Shown piece by piece: positions 23,100-33,254 of a stretch of DNA of 64,000 nucleotides (positions are counted from its first letter, which is position 1; every line of letters starts with the position of its first letter). The stretch comes from Cocos nucifera. Its lineage: Eukaryota; Streptophyta; Magnoliopsida; Arecales; Arecaceae. The stretch is from the NCBI GenBank assembly GCA_006176705.1, contig QRFJ01002090.1:83434-147433 (forward strand), written 5' to 3'. Made by a program: the position numbers and the translations under genes. A model generated the notes under the pieces. The model made no database searches, was not told where the DNA came from, and was given only the letters and a program-made list of their open reading frames with translations.

Positions 23100-23929
23100 G
23101 ACCTTCCTTCTTGTTCTTCAGGGTGGCCAGGTAAGTAGGGCAGTTCCGCTTCCAATGGCCGTCGCTGTTGCAATGGAAACACTTTCCTTTGCCATCGGCC
23201 TTTCTTCTTCGGTTCTGCCTTCTTCTTCTTTGATCCTTCCACCTTTTGCTTTTTCACAGACTTCTTTTTCTTTCCATAAGACTTTCTTTTGGAAGAAGTC
23301 CGTTCCATAGCAAGAACTGAGCCTTTAGAACCTTTCATAGAAAGCTCAGCGGTAACCAGCATATTCATTAATTCGGCCAAGGAATTTTGAAGTTTATGCA
23401 TGTGGTAATTCATGATGAATTGCCCATATGCATCAGTCAAGGATTGCAGAATAATATCGTTCTGCAGGATCCAAGTCCTAACTTCACACCGAGCTTCTCA
23501 AGCTCTTCCATGTCCTTGATCATTGTCAGACAGTGATCTTGGACTGACTGCCCATCACGCATCTTAGCCTTAAAAAGTCATTTCGTGACTTGATATTTGG
23601 CTGCGCGACTCTGTTCACCAAACATCTCCTGCAGGTGAGCCAACATTTGGCGAGCAGTCCCGATATCTTCATGTTGGCGCTGGAGCTCATCAGACATCGA
23701 GCCCAACATGTAATATCTGGCCTTATTATCTTCGTCAATCCATTTTTCCAGAGACGCTCTCTGTTCAAGTGGATGGACGGGCTGGTAAGGTGGGAGGGTC
23801 CTGGTCCAAAACATGGGTTAACTTCTCGGAACCCAAAATAATTTTGTAGTTCCTGAGCCAATCTTTATAATTGGGTCCAGTCAGTCTATGTGTGTCCAGG
23901 ATACGTGCCAATGGGTTGGACGCAGACAT
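23100..23929 (-). pseudogene. Copia gag (element A)
   Basis: Start ATG at 23929 gives MSASNPLARILDTHRLTGPN and DWLRNYKIILGSEKL, a UBN2-type copia Gag. A frameshift near 23790 is followed by the Gag body with ARYYMLGSMSDELQRQHEDI and further shifts near 23577 and 23468. Next come SLTDAYGQFIMNYHMHKLQN, a Lys-rich stretch, and a zinc knuckle CFHCNSDGHWKRNC (about 23140-23185) for RNA packaging. A 1-nt difference at 23202-23210 breaks the Lys-rich region relative to B. Not functional as written. Confidence 0.88.
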
Positions 23930-25788
23930 TTTTCCTGTAGAGAGTCAAAGATTCTAGTTAGATACTGTAATTTTGACTTGACCAATTTATTTAGGGATTT
24001 TATTTTTAAACAAATTAGCTCCCACTATTTTTCTCGGATCCCTACACTCCCTCTGTAGAGATGCGAAAATCTCCACGATTAATGATTTCTAGTGGGTGGT
24101 GCGGTCTCACCAACTGACTCATCACCTCACCTAACAGTTATTGGTGATGGGTTAGCCAATGAGTGAACAACTCTTGTTCAATGATTCTCTAATCATGGTG
24201 CACCCAAACTTGGTCTCTAATTCATGAATCTCACCGTATCCGGAATATTGATCCACTCCTTAGTTAAGTCAGACCCACCATTTGCATAGACTGGGTTCCT
24301 AATTGAGTCTCTCACCGTATCCGAAATATTGAGCCCAACTCATCCTCCAGCCCATAGCATCCAATGCCTAATAGACATGGTTGCATCTTTCCGGTGCAAC
24401 TGAGCCACTGTATCCAGCCGAGAACAATCAACCCCGGGAAGGGCCCGCACATCTACAATGGTGGAAGACCTCAGACTTAATCTTTTCTTAGGGAGAATTG
24501 ATTCAGGTCTCATTAAACTAGACTTGGCTTAGTCATAACAATTATGACTAACCTAGTGGCATGGGTTAGCTCGGATTATTGACCACCTCAGATCAGAACT
24601 GTGTCAACAGATATGGCCAGGTAAGTGAGACCGGTGGAAGGAATATGCCATTAACTCGTACAAGAACGCATTCAGGTCGAGTAGCTTCCAATTAAAAACC
24701 AGTCGGTCGTATGTGCCAAACTTACCTTAGACACCAAATTGTTGAGTCAGAACCAATTGGGTTAGCCTACAATCCAGACTCTAACCTCTGAGCCTAATTA
24801 GGTCTTGCTTGATCGTGACTCGATCTTGACCCAGACTTAATCCTATTAGGCTGGTCAATTTAAGCATTGTTGATCCCATCTAACCAACTCTTGATTCGGT
24901 TTGATCAACCGCTTAGACCTAATTGAGCTACCCAAGCCCGAACCCAGTATTATGAATATGTCTTAGATCTGAAATTCTCAATTTTAGACCTAATTAATAT
25001 TCCATAAATCTTAATTCTTAATTAAGTAGGGTTCATAAACAAAATATGCACAATAAATCCTAGGGTTTCAGGATCTAGGGTTTTGCAGAAAGTAAGTTTT
25101 GGGTTTCTGATTAAGGACGAACACGCAGCACCCCTACACATCATAAGAACACCCCATCGAATGGGAAGAGAGGGCCTTTAAACCCTTCTTCGTTCTTATG
25201 ACCGGACGGCCAAGAGGAACGCCTTAATCAGGAACATGTCAATACTACAAAACAGTTTTAGATCTATATCATATATCTCATATACAAATTAGATCTAATC
25301 ATGGCATATTTTGCATACATCTCATGTATCGAATCATGCATATTTTTCAGATCTAAATTATCTCATAATAATCTAAAAAATTAGATTTAAATTGATCTAA
25401 TCAAAATAAATTCTAATCTAGACAATTATGTAGAACTATTCTACAACTAGTCTAGACATGCATCAATCATATCTCATATGATATTTAAAATTAAATAATT
25501 TTTATTTGCTATTTTTTAGATGTTATTATAACACTTATAATATCAAAAAATAGTAAATAAATAGATCTAAAATATGATTTAATCAAGATTAAATTCAAAA
25601 ACATGCAAGACTATTCTATAGAACTATTCTATTTTAGAACTAGTCATGCATATTTTCTAATCTTAGATCCAAATCATTTAATTTTAATTTTTTCTGATTT
25701 CAGATCTGATCACATCTCATGTGACATCTGAAATCACTTATTTTTTAATTAAAATAAATTTAAAATTAGATCTAAACAATTTTAGAAC
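23930..25788 (-). other. Long untranslated leader of element A
   Basis: About 1.86 kb between primer site and gag ATG without a convincing frame. Blocks recur in element B (31696-32886), in element J (45500-45898 plus 53689-55011) and, in the other orientation, in K (1-1248). The J and K families have clearly different LTRs. The part next to the primer site (25250-25780) is rich in 'agatctaaa' motifs. Confidence 0.75.
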
Positions 25789-25804
25789 CATGGCTCTGAT
25801 ACCA
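25789..25804 (-). promoter_or_regulatory. Primer-binding site for initiator tRNA-Met (element A)
   Basis: Minus strand reads TGGTATCAGAGCCATG two bases after the LTR end ...CCTTCA. The first 14 bases complement the 3' end of plant initiator Met-tRNA, the usual copia primer. Confidence 0.9.
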
Positions 25805-26383
25805 GTTGAAGGAAAATCCTGATTTTTCCCGGTCCAGGTTCGTTCAGATCTGATCAGATCAAGAGATATATTTCAAAAATTTTTTTTCTTTGATCTCAAT
25901 CAGATCTGATGATATTTTAGATCTGATTTTATTATTATTTTAATAAATAAAATAAAATAAGATAAATTAAATCAAATTTAATTTACCTGATTTGGGTAAT
26001 CCTATTTACCCTGTTGATGATCCTGATTGCAGCGGAAGGTTCTGGATCTAGCCACGCAAGCGCCTGGCCTCTACCGGTATCCACTCGGGTTGGATCTGGA
26101 GATCCTCTTCTTCTCTATCACACCTCCAAAAATCAGATCTGGATCTGATCTGGAGGATCTTCAAAACTCTTTTGAAGATCAGCAGTCGTCCTTTGCAGCA
26201 GCGCAGCCTTCTTAGCTTTTGATCGCCTTTCTTGATCTGAATCGCACCAACCAAAGTCCAAAACTCCTTTTGGACGTGGAGAGGAGCAAGGGGAGAAGAG
26301 ACTATGGCATGGAGGAAGGAGGGGAGAGGCAGCCTTGGGGCGTGGGAAATTGAATTCATCTCTTTGAGTTGGGCGCAGGGTCT

Positions 26384-26391
26384 TATTTATA
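26384..26391 (-). promoter_or_regulatory. TATA box in shared family-1 LTR
   Basis: TATAAATA on the minus strand, in the same context as at 21396. Confidence 0.6.
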
Positions 26392-26698
26392 GACTAAGCT
26401 TGTGATCCAACTCCTCTTCCTTCCCAACCAATCACAACCCTTTGTGAAATCAGATCTAAATCTGATTGGTGGGAATAGAGTCCCCTGGATTCCTCCTTAG
26501 AGGGCGCCTAAGACCAGTCAAAGTTGGTTCTTAGGAGAACTCTAATTGGAATCCAAAAAGGAGATGGAGTCCTTGTCCAACAAGGACTCCTAGGCGCCTC
26601 CAACTTGGGCTCACGCCACCCTTGGCGTGCGCCCTTCTCCTTGCCAGGTTCTGGCAGGGGGACAGGCCCCCACCAGCTCTCCAATAGGTGCATGACAT

Positions 26699-26768
26699 GT
26701 GGTCAAAAGTCAAAGTGTCAATGGTCAACGTTTGACCAGTCAAAGGTAGACTTTTGACCAAAGTCAAA
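26699..26768 (-). promoter_or_regulatory. W-box cluster in shared family-1 LTR
   Basis: Eight GTCAA or TTGAC cores in 70 bp, about 310-380 bp upstream of the TATA box in LTR orientation. The same block is found in elements G and C. Confidence 0.55.
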
Positions 26769-28099
26769 GAACAAGAAATGGCAGGTGACCAAAAATGGCA
26801 GGTAATGTCTTACAAAATAAGACAACCTTTTCTGACTTGGACAACCTCCAGTCAGACCATATGAAGGCCTCTGATTGAGCACAAACTCCTTTGGCTCAGT
26901 CAGGACAACTTATTTATGATAGTAAAAGAAGAACGTTAGGTTCAATCGAGTGCTAGCACGATTTCCTTGAACCTAATTGAATCTCATTCAGATCAATTGA
27001 ACTAGATCAGTTCAATTGATGATCACCAGATTCAAACCCTTGTTTGTGTGACCCAGTTAGGTTCAGTTCTGTATGGTAATGGGATATGTCATGATCTCTA
27101 TCATCGACATCATCGAAACTCCTTTCGATGGATCAGAACTCTTCTGATTCGAACAGCTAGAATGATCGATCATCTAAATCATTCTAATTGCTCCCAAAAT
27201 CCACCAGTGACACCTAGCAGTATATGGTGGCAACCCATCAGAGCTGAATGCGAACCTCTTGGTGCAGCTACCTGTGTGATTAAGTTCTTCTATCTTGAGC
27301 CCCGATCAGATTAGGGTTAAGGTGAACTCGTCAAACCCTAGTCTCTGTCATATGATGTAATCATTCGATTCGAGTCCAATGTGAAAATCTAAATAGAAAC
27401 TCTTTCTATTATTTCACTCTGCCATGGCCATGGGCTTCTGGACTTGATTCTCATGATCATCATAGGGCTGCTCCTCTACCACCGAGGTAGATAGATTCCA
27501 TCTTGATGCAATCCAGTTCCTACAATGAACATGCTATAGCCAACATACACCTCAGGGTTCCATATGGCTAGGAGACCGAGTAATGGTGTAGTCAAACTAT
27601 AACACCCTCAAGGTGAACTGCCGATGCATCTCAGGTCAAAGAACCAGACACACTACTGCAGCATCGAGTCAGTCATTGACGAGAAGGTAGACTCCCTAAT
27701 GACTACTCGAGGTGGTCACGCTCAGTGCCCTCGTTCTCTAACGAGTACCTGTACTCTCGCTCCGGTGTCTCCACACCGTAGACTCAAGACTCATCTACTA
27801 AAGAGAAGCGATTGTACACCAACCTTCCGGATCAATCACCATCCTCGTGATGATCCTATGGTCGGGAGCATTTTATGAGTTAATAATGATTATTCATGTC
27901 TTAAATTTTCAACTCTTGAAAATATGAATTATCATTACCATTAACTCAAAGGATGTATCACAGACACTAAATACACATATGTGATAGAAAATAACCCATT
28001 TTATTGATTATAGTCAAAATTATAATTTTGCCCCTAGAAGTGTATTACAAGTGGTCAGCCAAACTTCTGGCTTCTAGGATGCAGCACTTATAATGCTAT

Positions 28100-29390
28100 A
28101 CAGTTCTGCTTGGAATTCTCTCAGCTCCACCATTGCACACAAACAGACTCCAGATGTCGACTTTCGATCATCTATATCGGACATGAATGAAATCCGAGTC
28201 TGTGTATCCCTGGACTTGGAGTTCTCCATTACCAAAGACCAACATCATATCCTTAGTTCTTCTCAAGTACTTAAGGATACATTTCACAGAAGTCCAGTGT
28301 TCTTCACCTGGATTTGACTGATATCTGCTTGTGACACTCACAGCATGGGCTATATCAGGTCGTGTACATAGCATGGCATACATGAGGCTCCCTATTGCAG
28401 AAGCATAAGGGATCTTGCTCATGCGTTCTATTTCCTCAGGTGTGCTGGGGCACATCTTCTTGGAAAGATGAATACCATGTCTGAAGGGTATTAATCCCCT
28501 CTTAGAGTTTTCCATACTAAACCTCTTTAGTACTTCCTCTATGTACATCTTCTGTGAAAGTCCTAGCATCCTATTCGGTCTATCCCTATAGACCTTAATT
28601 CCTAGAATAAAGGATGCTTCACCTAGGTCTTTCATGGAGAATTCCTTGGACAACCACATCTTGACTGATGTCAACATGGGAATATCATTCCCAATAAGGA
28701 GGATGTCATCCACGTACAATACGAGGAAGACAACAGCGCTCCCACTGACCCTTTTTGAAAACACATGGTTCCTCTTCATTTTTGATGAAACCAAACTTTT
28801 TGATCACATCATTGAAACGAGTGTTCCAGCTCCGAGATGCTTGCTTAAGTCCATATATGGACCTTTGCAGCTTGCAAACCTTGTGATCAGTATCACTGGA
28901 TGTGAAACCTAGCGGCTGTTCCATATAGATATCTTCCTCAAGATATCCATTTAAGAATGCCGTTTTCACGTCCATTTGCCATATTTCATAATCGAAATAG
29001 GCTGCAACGGCAAGCAATGTGCGGATGGATTTTAGCATAGCCTACTGGGGAAAAGGTATCCTGATAGTCAATGCCTTCGCGTTGACTATAACCTTTTGCC
29101 ACCTAGTCTAGCCTTGAATGTCTCCACATTCCCATCTGCACCAATCTTTCTCTTGAAGATCCATTTACACCCAATAGGTACTATACCTTCTGGTGGATCT
29201 ACCAAGGTCCAGACTTGGTTTGAGTGCATCGAGTCAATTTCTGACTTGCATTGCCTCTAGCCATTTCTCGGAGTCGATATCTGATATCGCCTCGTTGTAG
29301 GTTTTGGGATCATCACCATGAGCACCATTACCTATGAGGAACATTTCCTCTACATTCCTCTGAAATAATACCTAAGTATCTTTCAGGGGG
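28100..29390 (-). pseudogene. Copia reverse transcriptase, truncated RNase H (element B)
   Basis: RVT_2 domain. The upstream part (about 29060-29340) has WTLVDPPE and the conserved KARL region. Then come DYEIWQMDVKTAFLNGYLEE and CKLQRSIYGLKQASRSWNT (28706-29038). A 1-nt frameshift near 28750 precedes the active-site block VVFLVLYVDDILLIGND (both catalytic Asp present), MKDLGEASFILGIKVYRD and TRPDIAHAVSVTSRYQ. RNase H begins with QGYTDSDF and breaks at about 28200. The frameshift near 28750 is also present in element C. Confidence 0.92.
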
Positions 29391-29396
29391 ACGATG

Positions 29397-30230
29397 GAAA
29401 ACTCTTTCCGATCTACGAGGTGGAGGAGGTAGTGTTCTTATTGGCTCAACCTGATTTGGTTCCACAATTGGTCCTTAGCTCGTTTCTGCTTGTGAGACTT
29501 TCTCATCAAGCTTAATCTGCTTTCCAATGCCGCTATCTTGAATAAACTATTTTTCAAGAAAGATGGCATGTCGACTCACAATCACATTGTGGTCTTCTGG
29601 AATGTAGAAATAGTATCCTAATGACTCTTTAGGATATCCTATGAATCGAGCTCTAAAGGACCTAAACTCTAACTTGTCCGCTTGTTGTCTTTTGACATGA
29701 GCCGGACAACCCCAAATTCTGAGATGACTCAGACTTGGTTTCTTACCGTGCCATATCTCATACGGTGTGGTAGGAACGGTTTTAGAGGGAACCCTATTCA
29801 GTAGATAAGATTGAAGTTAACAATGAAGTGTCCCCAAAGAAAATCAGGGAGGTCTGTGAAGCTCATCATGGATCGAACCATATCCAATAGAGTCCGATTT
29901 CTCCATTCTGAAACCCCGTTGAGTTGAGGTGTTCCTGGTGGAGTCCATTGAGAGACTATGCCATTTTCCTTAAGATAGTCTAGGAATTCCCGGCTAAGGT
30001 ATTCACCTCCTCGATCTGATCGAAGAACCTTAATGGGTTTTTCAGTTTGTTTTTCTACTTCATGTCTGAATTCTTTGAACTTTTCAAAAGCTTCAGACTT
30101 GTGTCTCATAAGATACACATACCCATACCTAGACAGATCATCGGTAAAGGTAATGAAGTAGACAAAATTGCCTCTAGCCGGCACATCAAATGGGCCGCAC
30201 ACATCAGTATGTACTAGGGCAAGGAGATCT
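29397..30230 (-). pseudogene. Copia integrase core and linker (element B)
   Basis: Catalytic core from DVCGPFDVPARGNFVYFITF (about 30202) with Asp in LRSDRGGEYLS and Glu in SEWRNRTLLDM. Small indels near 29808 and 29826 break the frame where element A continues through NRVPSKTV. The region to 29397 is the Pro/Arg-rich integrase-RT linker (PPPPRRSERVF). It matches element A, which stops there. Confidence 0.9.
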
Positions 30231-31239
30231 GTGGCCCTCTCCCATGTCCAACAAAAGGGAGTTTAGTCATTTTGCCTTGAAGACAAGATTCACAAGTTGG
30301 ATATGACTCAAAAGTCAATGGACTCAATAGCCCATTTTTCTCCAATTTGTTGATCCTATCTTCTGCTATATGACCTAATCTCAGGTGCCATAGATATCTG
30401 TCGTTTGGACTATCCCTAGGTCGTTTGGCATTCACGTTTTGCTCGATAGTTAGAACAGGTACATCAATATGTAGCTGATAAAGACCATTAATAAGGAAAC
30501 CATTTGCAATTTTATTTCTTTCATAAAGAATGTTACAATGGTCCTTAAAGAAGGTGATCACATAACCTTCTTGTGCTAAGCATGAAACAGAAATCAAATT
30601 CCTGCTAGCTGCAGGCACATAATAACAGTCTTTCAAAACTAAGTCTAAACCAGATGGTAATCGAAGAGGGTATGTTCCCACGGCTACTGCAGCAACTCTT
30701 GCTCCATTACCGATGCGTAGGATCATGTCTCCATCCCTCAGCCTCCTGCTATCCTCAAGACCCTGCATAGAAGTGCACAGATGAGCACTAGAACCAGAGT
30801 CAAGCACCCAACTGGATGCAGAAGAAACCGTAAGGTTAGACTCAATAACGAGCATACCTCCAGAAGGACCTTCCTTCTTGTTCTTCAGGGTGGCCAGGTA
30901 AGTAGGGCAGTTCCGCTTCCAATGGCCGTCGCTGTTGCAATGGAAACACTTTCCTTTGCCATCGGCCTTTTTCTTCGGTTCTGCCTTCTTCTTCTTTGAT
31001 CCTTCCACCTTTTGCTTTTTCACAGACTTCTTTTTCTTTCCATAAGACTTTCTTTTGGAAGAAGTCCGTTCCATAGCAAGAACTGAGCCTTTAGAACCTT
31101 TCATAGAAAGCTCAGCGGTAACCAGCATATTCATTAACTCGGCCAAGGAATTTTGAAGTTTATGCATGTGGTAATTCATGATGAATTGCCCATATGCATC
31201 AGTCAAGGATTGCAGAATAATATCGTTCTGCAGATCCAA
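30214..31239 (-). pseudogene. Copia gag C-terminus, protease and integrase zinc domain (element B)
   Basis: The longest open copia frame in the window, 341 codons. Order: Gag tail (SLTDAYGQFIMNYHMHKLQN), Lys-rich segment, zinc knuckle CFHCNSDGHWKRNC, protease active site WVLDSGSSAHLC, then integrase HH-CC domain WHLRLGHIAEDRINKLEK / CESCLQGKMTK. It ends in the frameshift near 30233-30246 that separates it from the catalytic core. The polyprotein order gag-protease-integrase-RT is that of Ty1/copia. Confidence 0.93.
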
Positions 31240-31695
31240 GTCCTAACTTCACACCGAGCTTCTCAAGCTCTTCCATGTCCTTGATCATTGTCAGACAGTG
31301 ATCTTGGACTGACTGCCCATCACGCATCTTAGCCTTAAAAAGTCATTTCGTGACTTGATATTTGGCTGCGCGACTCTGTTCACCAAACATCTCCTGCAGG
31401 TGAGCCAACATTTGGCGAGCAGTCCCGATATCTTCATGTTGGCGCTGGAGCTCATCAGACATCGAGCCCAACATGTAATATCTGGCCTTATTATCTTCGT
31501 CAATCCATTTTTCCAGAGACGCTCTCTGTTCAAGTGGATGGACGGGCTGGTAAGGTGGGAGGGTCCTGGTCCAAAACATGGGTTAACTTCTCTGAACCCA
31601 AAATAATTTTGTAGTTCCTGAGCCAATCTTTATAATTGGGTCCAGTCAGTCTATGTGTGTCCTAGGATACGTGCCAATGGGTTGGACGCAGACAT
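31240..31695 (-). pseudogene. Copia gag N-terminal part (element B)
   Basis: ATG at 31695 (MSASNPLAR...), then a 1-nt insertion near 31664 relative to A, and a second frame holding ARYYMLGSMSDELQRQHEDI and MLAHLQEMFGEQSRAAKYQV (31343-31579). It is UBN2-type Gag, frameshifted at several points; at least one shift (near 31340, KYQVTK-stop) is common to A. Confidence 0.88.
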
Positions 31696-32886
31696 TTTCC
31701 TGTAGAGAGTCAAAGATTCTAGTTAGATACTGTAATTTTGACTTGACCAATTTGTTTAGGGATTTTATTTTTAAACAAATTAGCTCCCACTATTTTCTCG
31801 GATCCCTACACTCCCTCTGTAGAGATGCGAAAATCTCCACGATTAATGATTTCTAGTGGGTGGTGCGGTCTCACCAACTGACTCATCACCTCACCTAACA
31901 GTTATTGGTGATGGGTTAGCCAATGAGTGAACAACTCTTGTTCAATGATTCTCTAATCATGGTGCACCCAAACTTGGTCTCTAATTCATGAATCTCACCG
32001 TATCCGAAATATTGATCCACTCCTTAGTTAAGTCAGACCCACCATTTGCATAGACTGGGTTCCTAATTGAGTCTCTCACCGTATCCAGAATATTGAGCCC
32101 AACTCATCCTCCAGCCCATAGCATCCAATGCCTAATAGACATGGTTGCATCTTCCCGGTGCAACTGAGCCACTGTATCCAGCCGAGAACAATCAACCCCG
32201 GGAAGGGCCCGCACATCTACAATGGTGGAAGACCTCAGACTTAATCTTTTCTTAGGGAGAATTGATTCAGGTCTCATTAAACTAGACTTGGCTTAGTCAT
32301 AACAATTATGACTAACCTAGTGGCATGGGTTAGCTCGGATTATTGACCACCTCAGATCAGAACTGTGTCAACAAGATATGGCCAGGTAAGTGAGACCGGT
32401 GGAAGGAATATGCCATTAACTCGTACAAGAACGCATTCAGGTCGAGTAGCTTCCAATTAAAAACCAGTCGGTCGTATGTGCCAAACTTACCTTAGACACC
32501 AAATTGTTGAGTCAGAACCAATTGGGTTAGCCTACAATCCAGACTCTAACCTCTGAGCCTAATTAGGTCTTTGCTTGATCGTGACTCGATCTTGACCCAG
32601 ACTTAATCCTATTAGGCTGGTCAATTTAAGCATTGTTGATCCCATCTAACCAACTCTTGATTCGGTTTGATCAACCGCTTAGACCTAATTGAGCTACCCA
32701 AGCCCGAACCCAGTATTATGAATATGTCTTAGATCTAAAATTCTCAATTTTAGACCTAATTATATATTCCATAAATCTTAATTCTTAATTAAGTAGGGTT
32801 CATAAACAAAATATGCAATAAATCCTAGGGTTTCAGGATCTAGGGTTTTGCAGAAAGTAAGTTTTGGATTTCTGATTAAGAATGAC
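31696..32886 (-). other. Partial leader of element B
   Basis: Near-identical to 23930-25110 of A. It ends abruptly within 'ggatttctgattaag' at 32886. The primer site and 5' LTR are missing. Confidence 0.85.
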
Positions 32887-32939
32887 GCGACCCTAAAATC
32901 AATAAGAAAACTAAAATAACTTTTAGCATGCTTGGCATG

Positions 32940-33115
32940 CATACTGAGCCGACCCAATCCAAAACTAAGCCGACCTAGTCTCTATGAAAATAGAAGATAG
33001 AAAGTACAAAAGTGTAAATTTTAGAATACAGGAGACTGAGCCAACCCAGCTATAATTGAGCCGACTTAATGGGACTAAGCCTATCCAATCTAAAACTGAA
33101 CCGACCCAGTGCCTG
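32940..33115 (+). promoter_or_regulatory. GCCGAC/ACCGAC repeat cluster upstream of LTR TATA
   Basis: A degenerate repeat 'actgaGCCGACccag' occurs about six times; four copies keep a full (A/G)CCGAC core, the DRE/CRT core bound by DREB/CBF factors. It lies about 130-310 bp upstream of the TATA box. It is repeated in the 3' LTR at 37085-37245, where several cores have decayed (gccgat, gccaac, accggc). Confidence 0.5.
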
Positions 33116-33246
33116 TAATAACTAATTTTCATAATTATAGCTTTTTCATCCCACAAGCTTCTCAATGGCTATTTTCTCTTCTCCAATGGCTAGATTACCT
33201 TCAGAAGCCTATGTTAGTGACTTATAATGGTGGAAAACCTCTGAAT

Positions 33247-33254
33247 TATATAAG
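33247..33254 (+). promoter_or_regulatory. TATA box, 5' LTR of element H
   Basis: TATATAAG in 'gaattatataagaaaat', matched by 'gagtatataagaaaat' at 37379-37386 in the 3' LTR. Confidence 0.6.

Larger units (their letters stand above)
21638..25806 (-). mobile_element. Family-1 copia internal region, RT-less (element A)
   Basis: Minus-strand internal region running from the tRNA-Met primer site (25804) through leader, gag, protease and integrase to the integrase-RT linker, where it stops at 21638. RT and RNase H are absent. From 21638 to about 25100 it is nearly identical to 29397-32886 (element B), differing mainly by 1-nt indels. The LTR at its 5' side (25807-28078) also serves element B as 3' LTR. 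Confidence 0.88.
25807..28078 (-). repeat. Family-1 copia LTR shared by elements A and B
   Basis: Minus-strand LTR of about 2.27 kb ending ...CCTTCA at 25807 next to the primer site of A. At the other end it reads into the truncated RNase H of B. Its first dozen bases (TGTTAGATATAT) are missing; the border is 'ggcttctagg|atgcagcac' near 28078. TATA box at 26384-26391 and W-box cluster at 26699-26768. Open frames such as 27048-27314 recur identically in other LTR copies and reflect youth of the copies, not coding. Confidence 0.88.
28079..32886 (-). mobile_element. Family-1 copia internal region (element B)
   Basis: Minus-strand internal region holding leader (31696-32886), gag, protease, integrase, RT and the start of RNase H. 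It is truncated at both ends: RNase H stops near 28100 and is joined to an LTR lacking its first bases, and the leader stops at 32886 where SIRE-like element H begins. Nearly identical to A over gag-integrase and to C over RT. Confidence 0.88.

Noticed and set aside
23014..23310. Plus-strand frame of about 98 codons opposite gag/protease of A (also 30781-30999)
   Set aside because: Antisense shadow of the protease and Lys-rich Gag region.
25789..25804. Possible tRNA gene from tRNA-Met-like sequence
   Set aside because: Only the 3'-end complement is present, next to an LTR border; it is a primer site and no cloverleaf surrounds it.
27048..27314. Identical 88-codon frame in three LTR copies (also 20527-20793 and 61356-61622)
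   Set aside because: It lies in U3 of young, near-identical LTRs and is broken in the older copies E and F, so identity reflects recent amplification, not selection on a protein.
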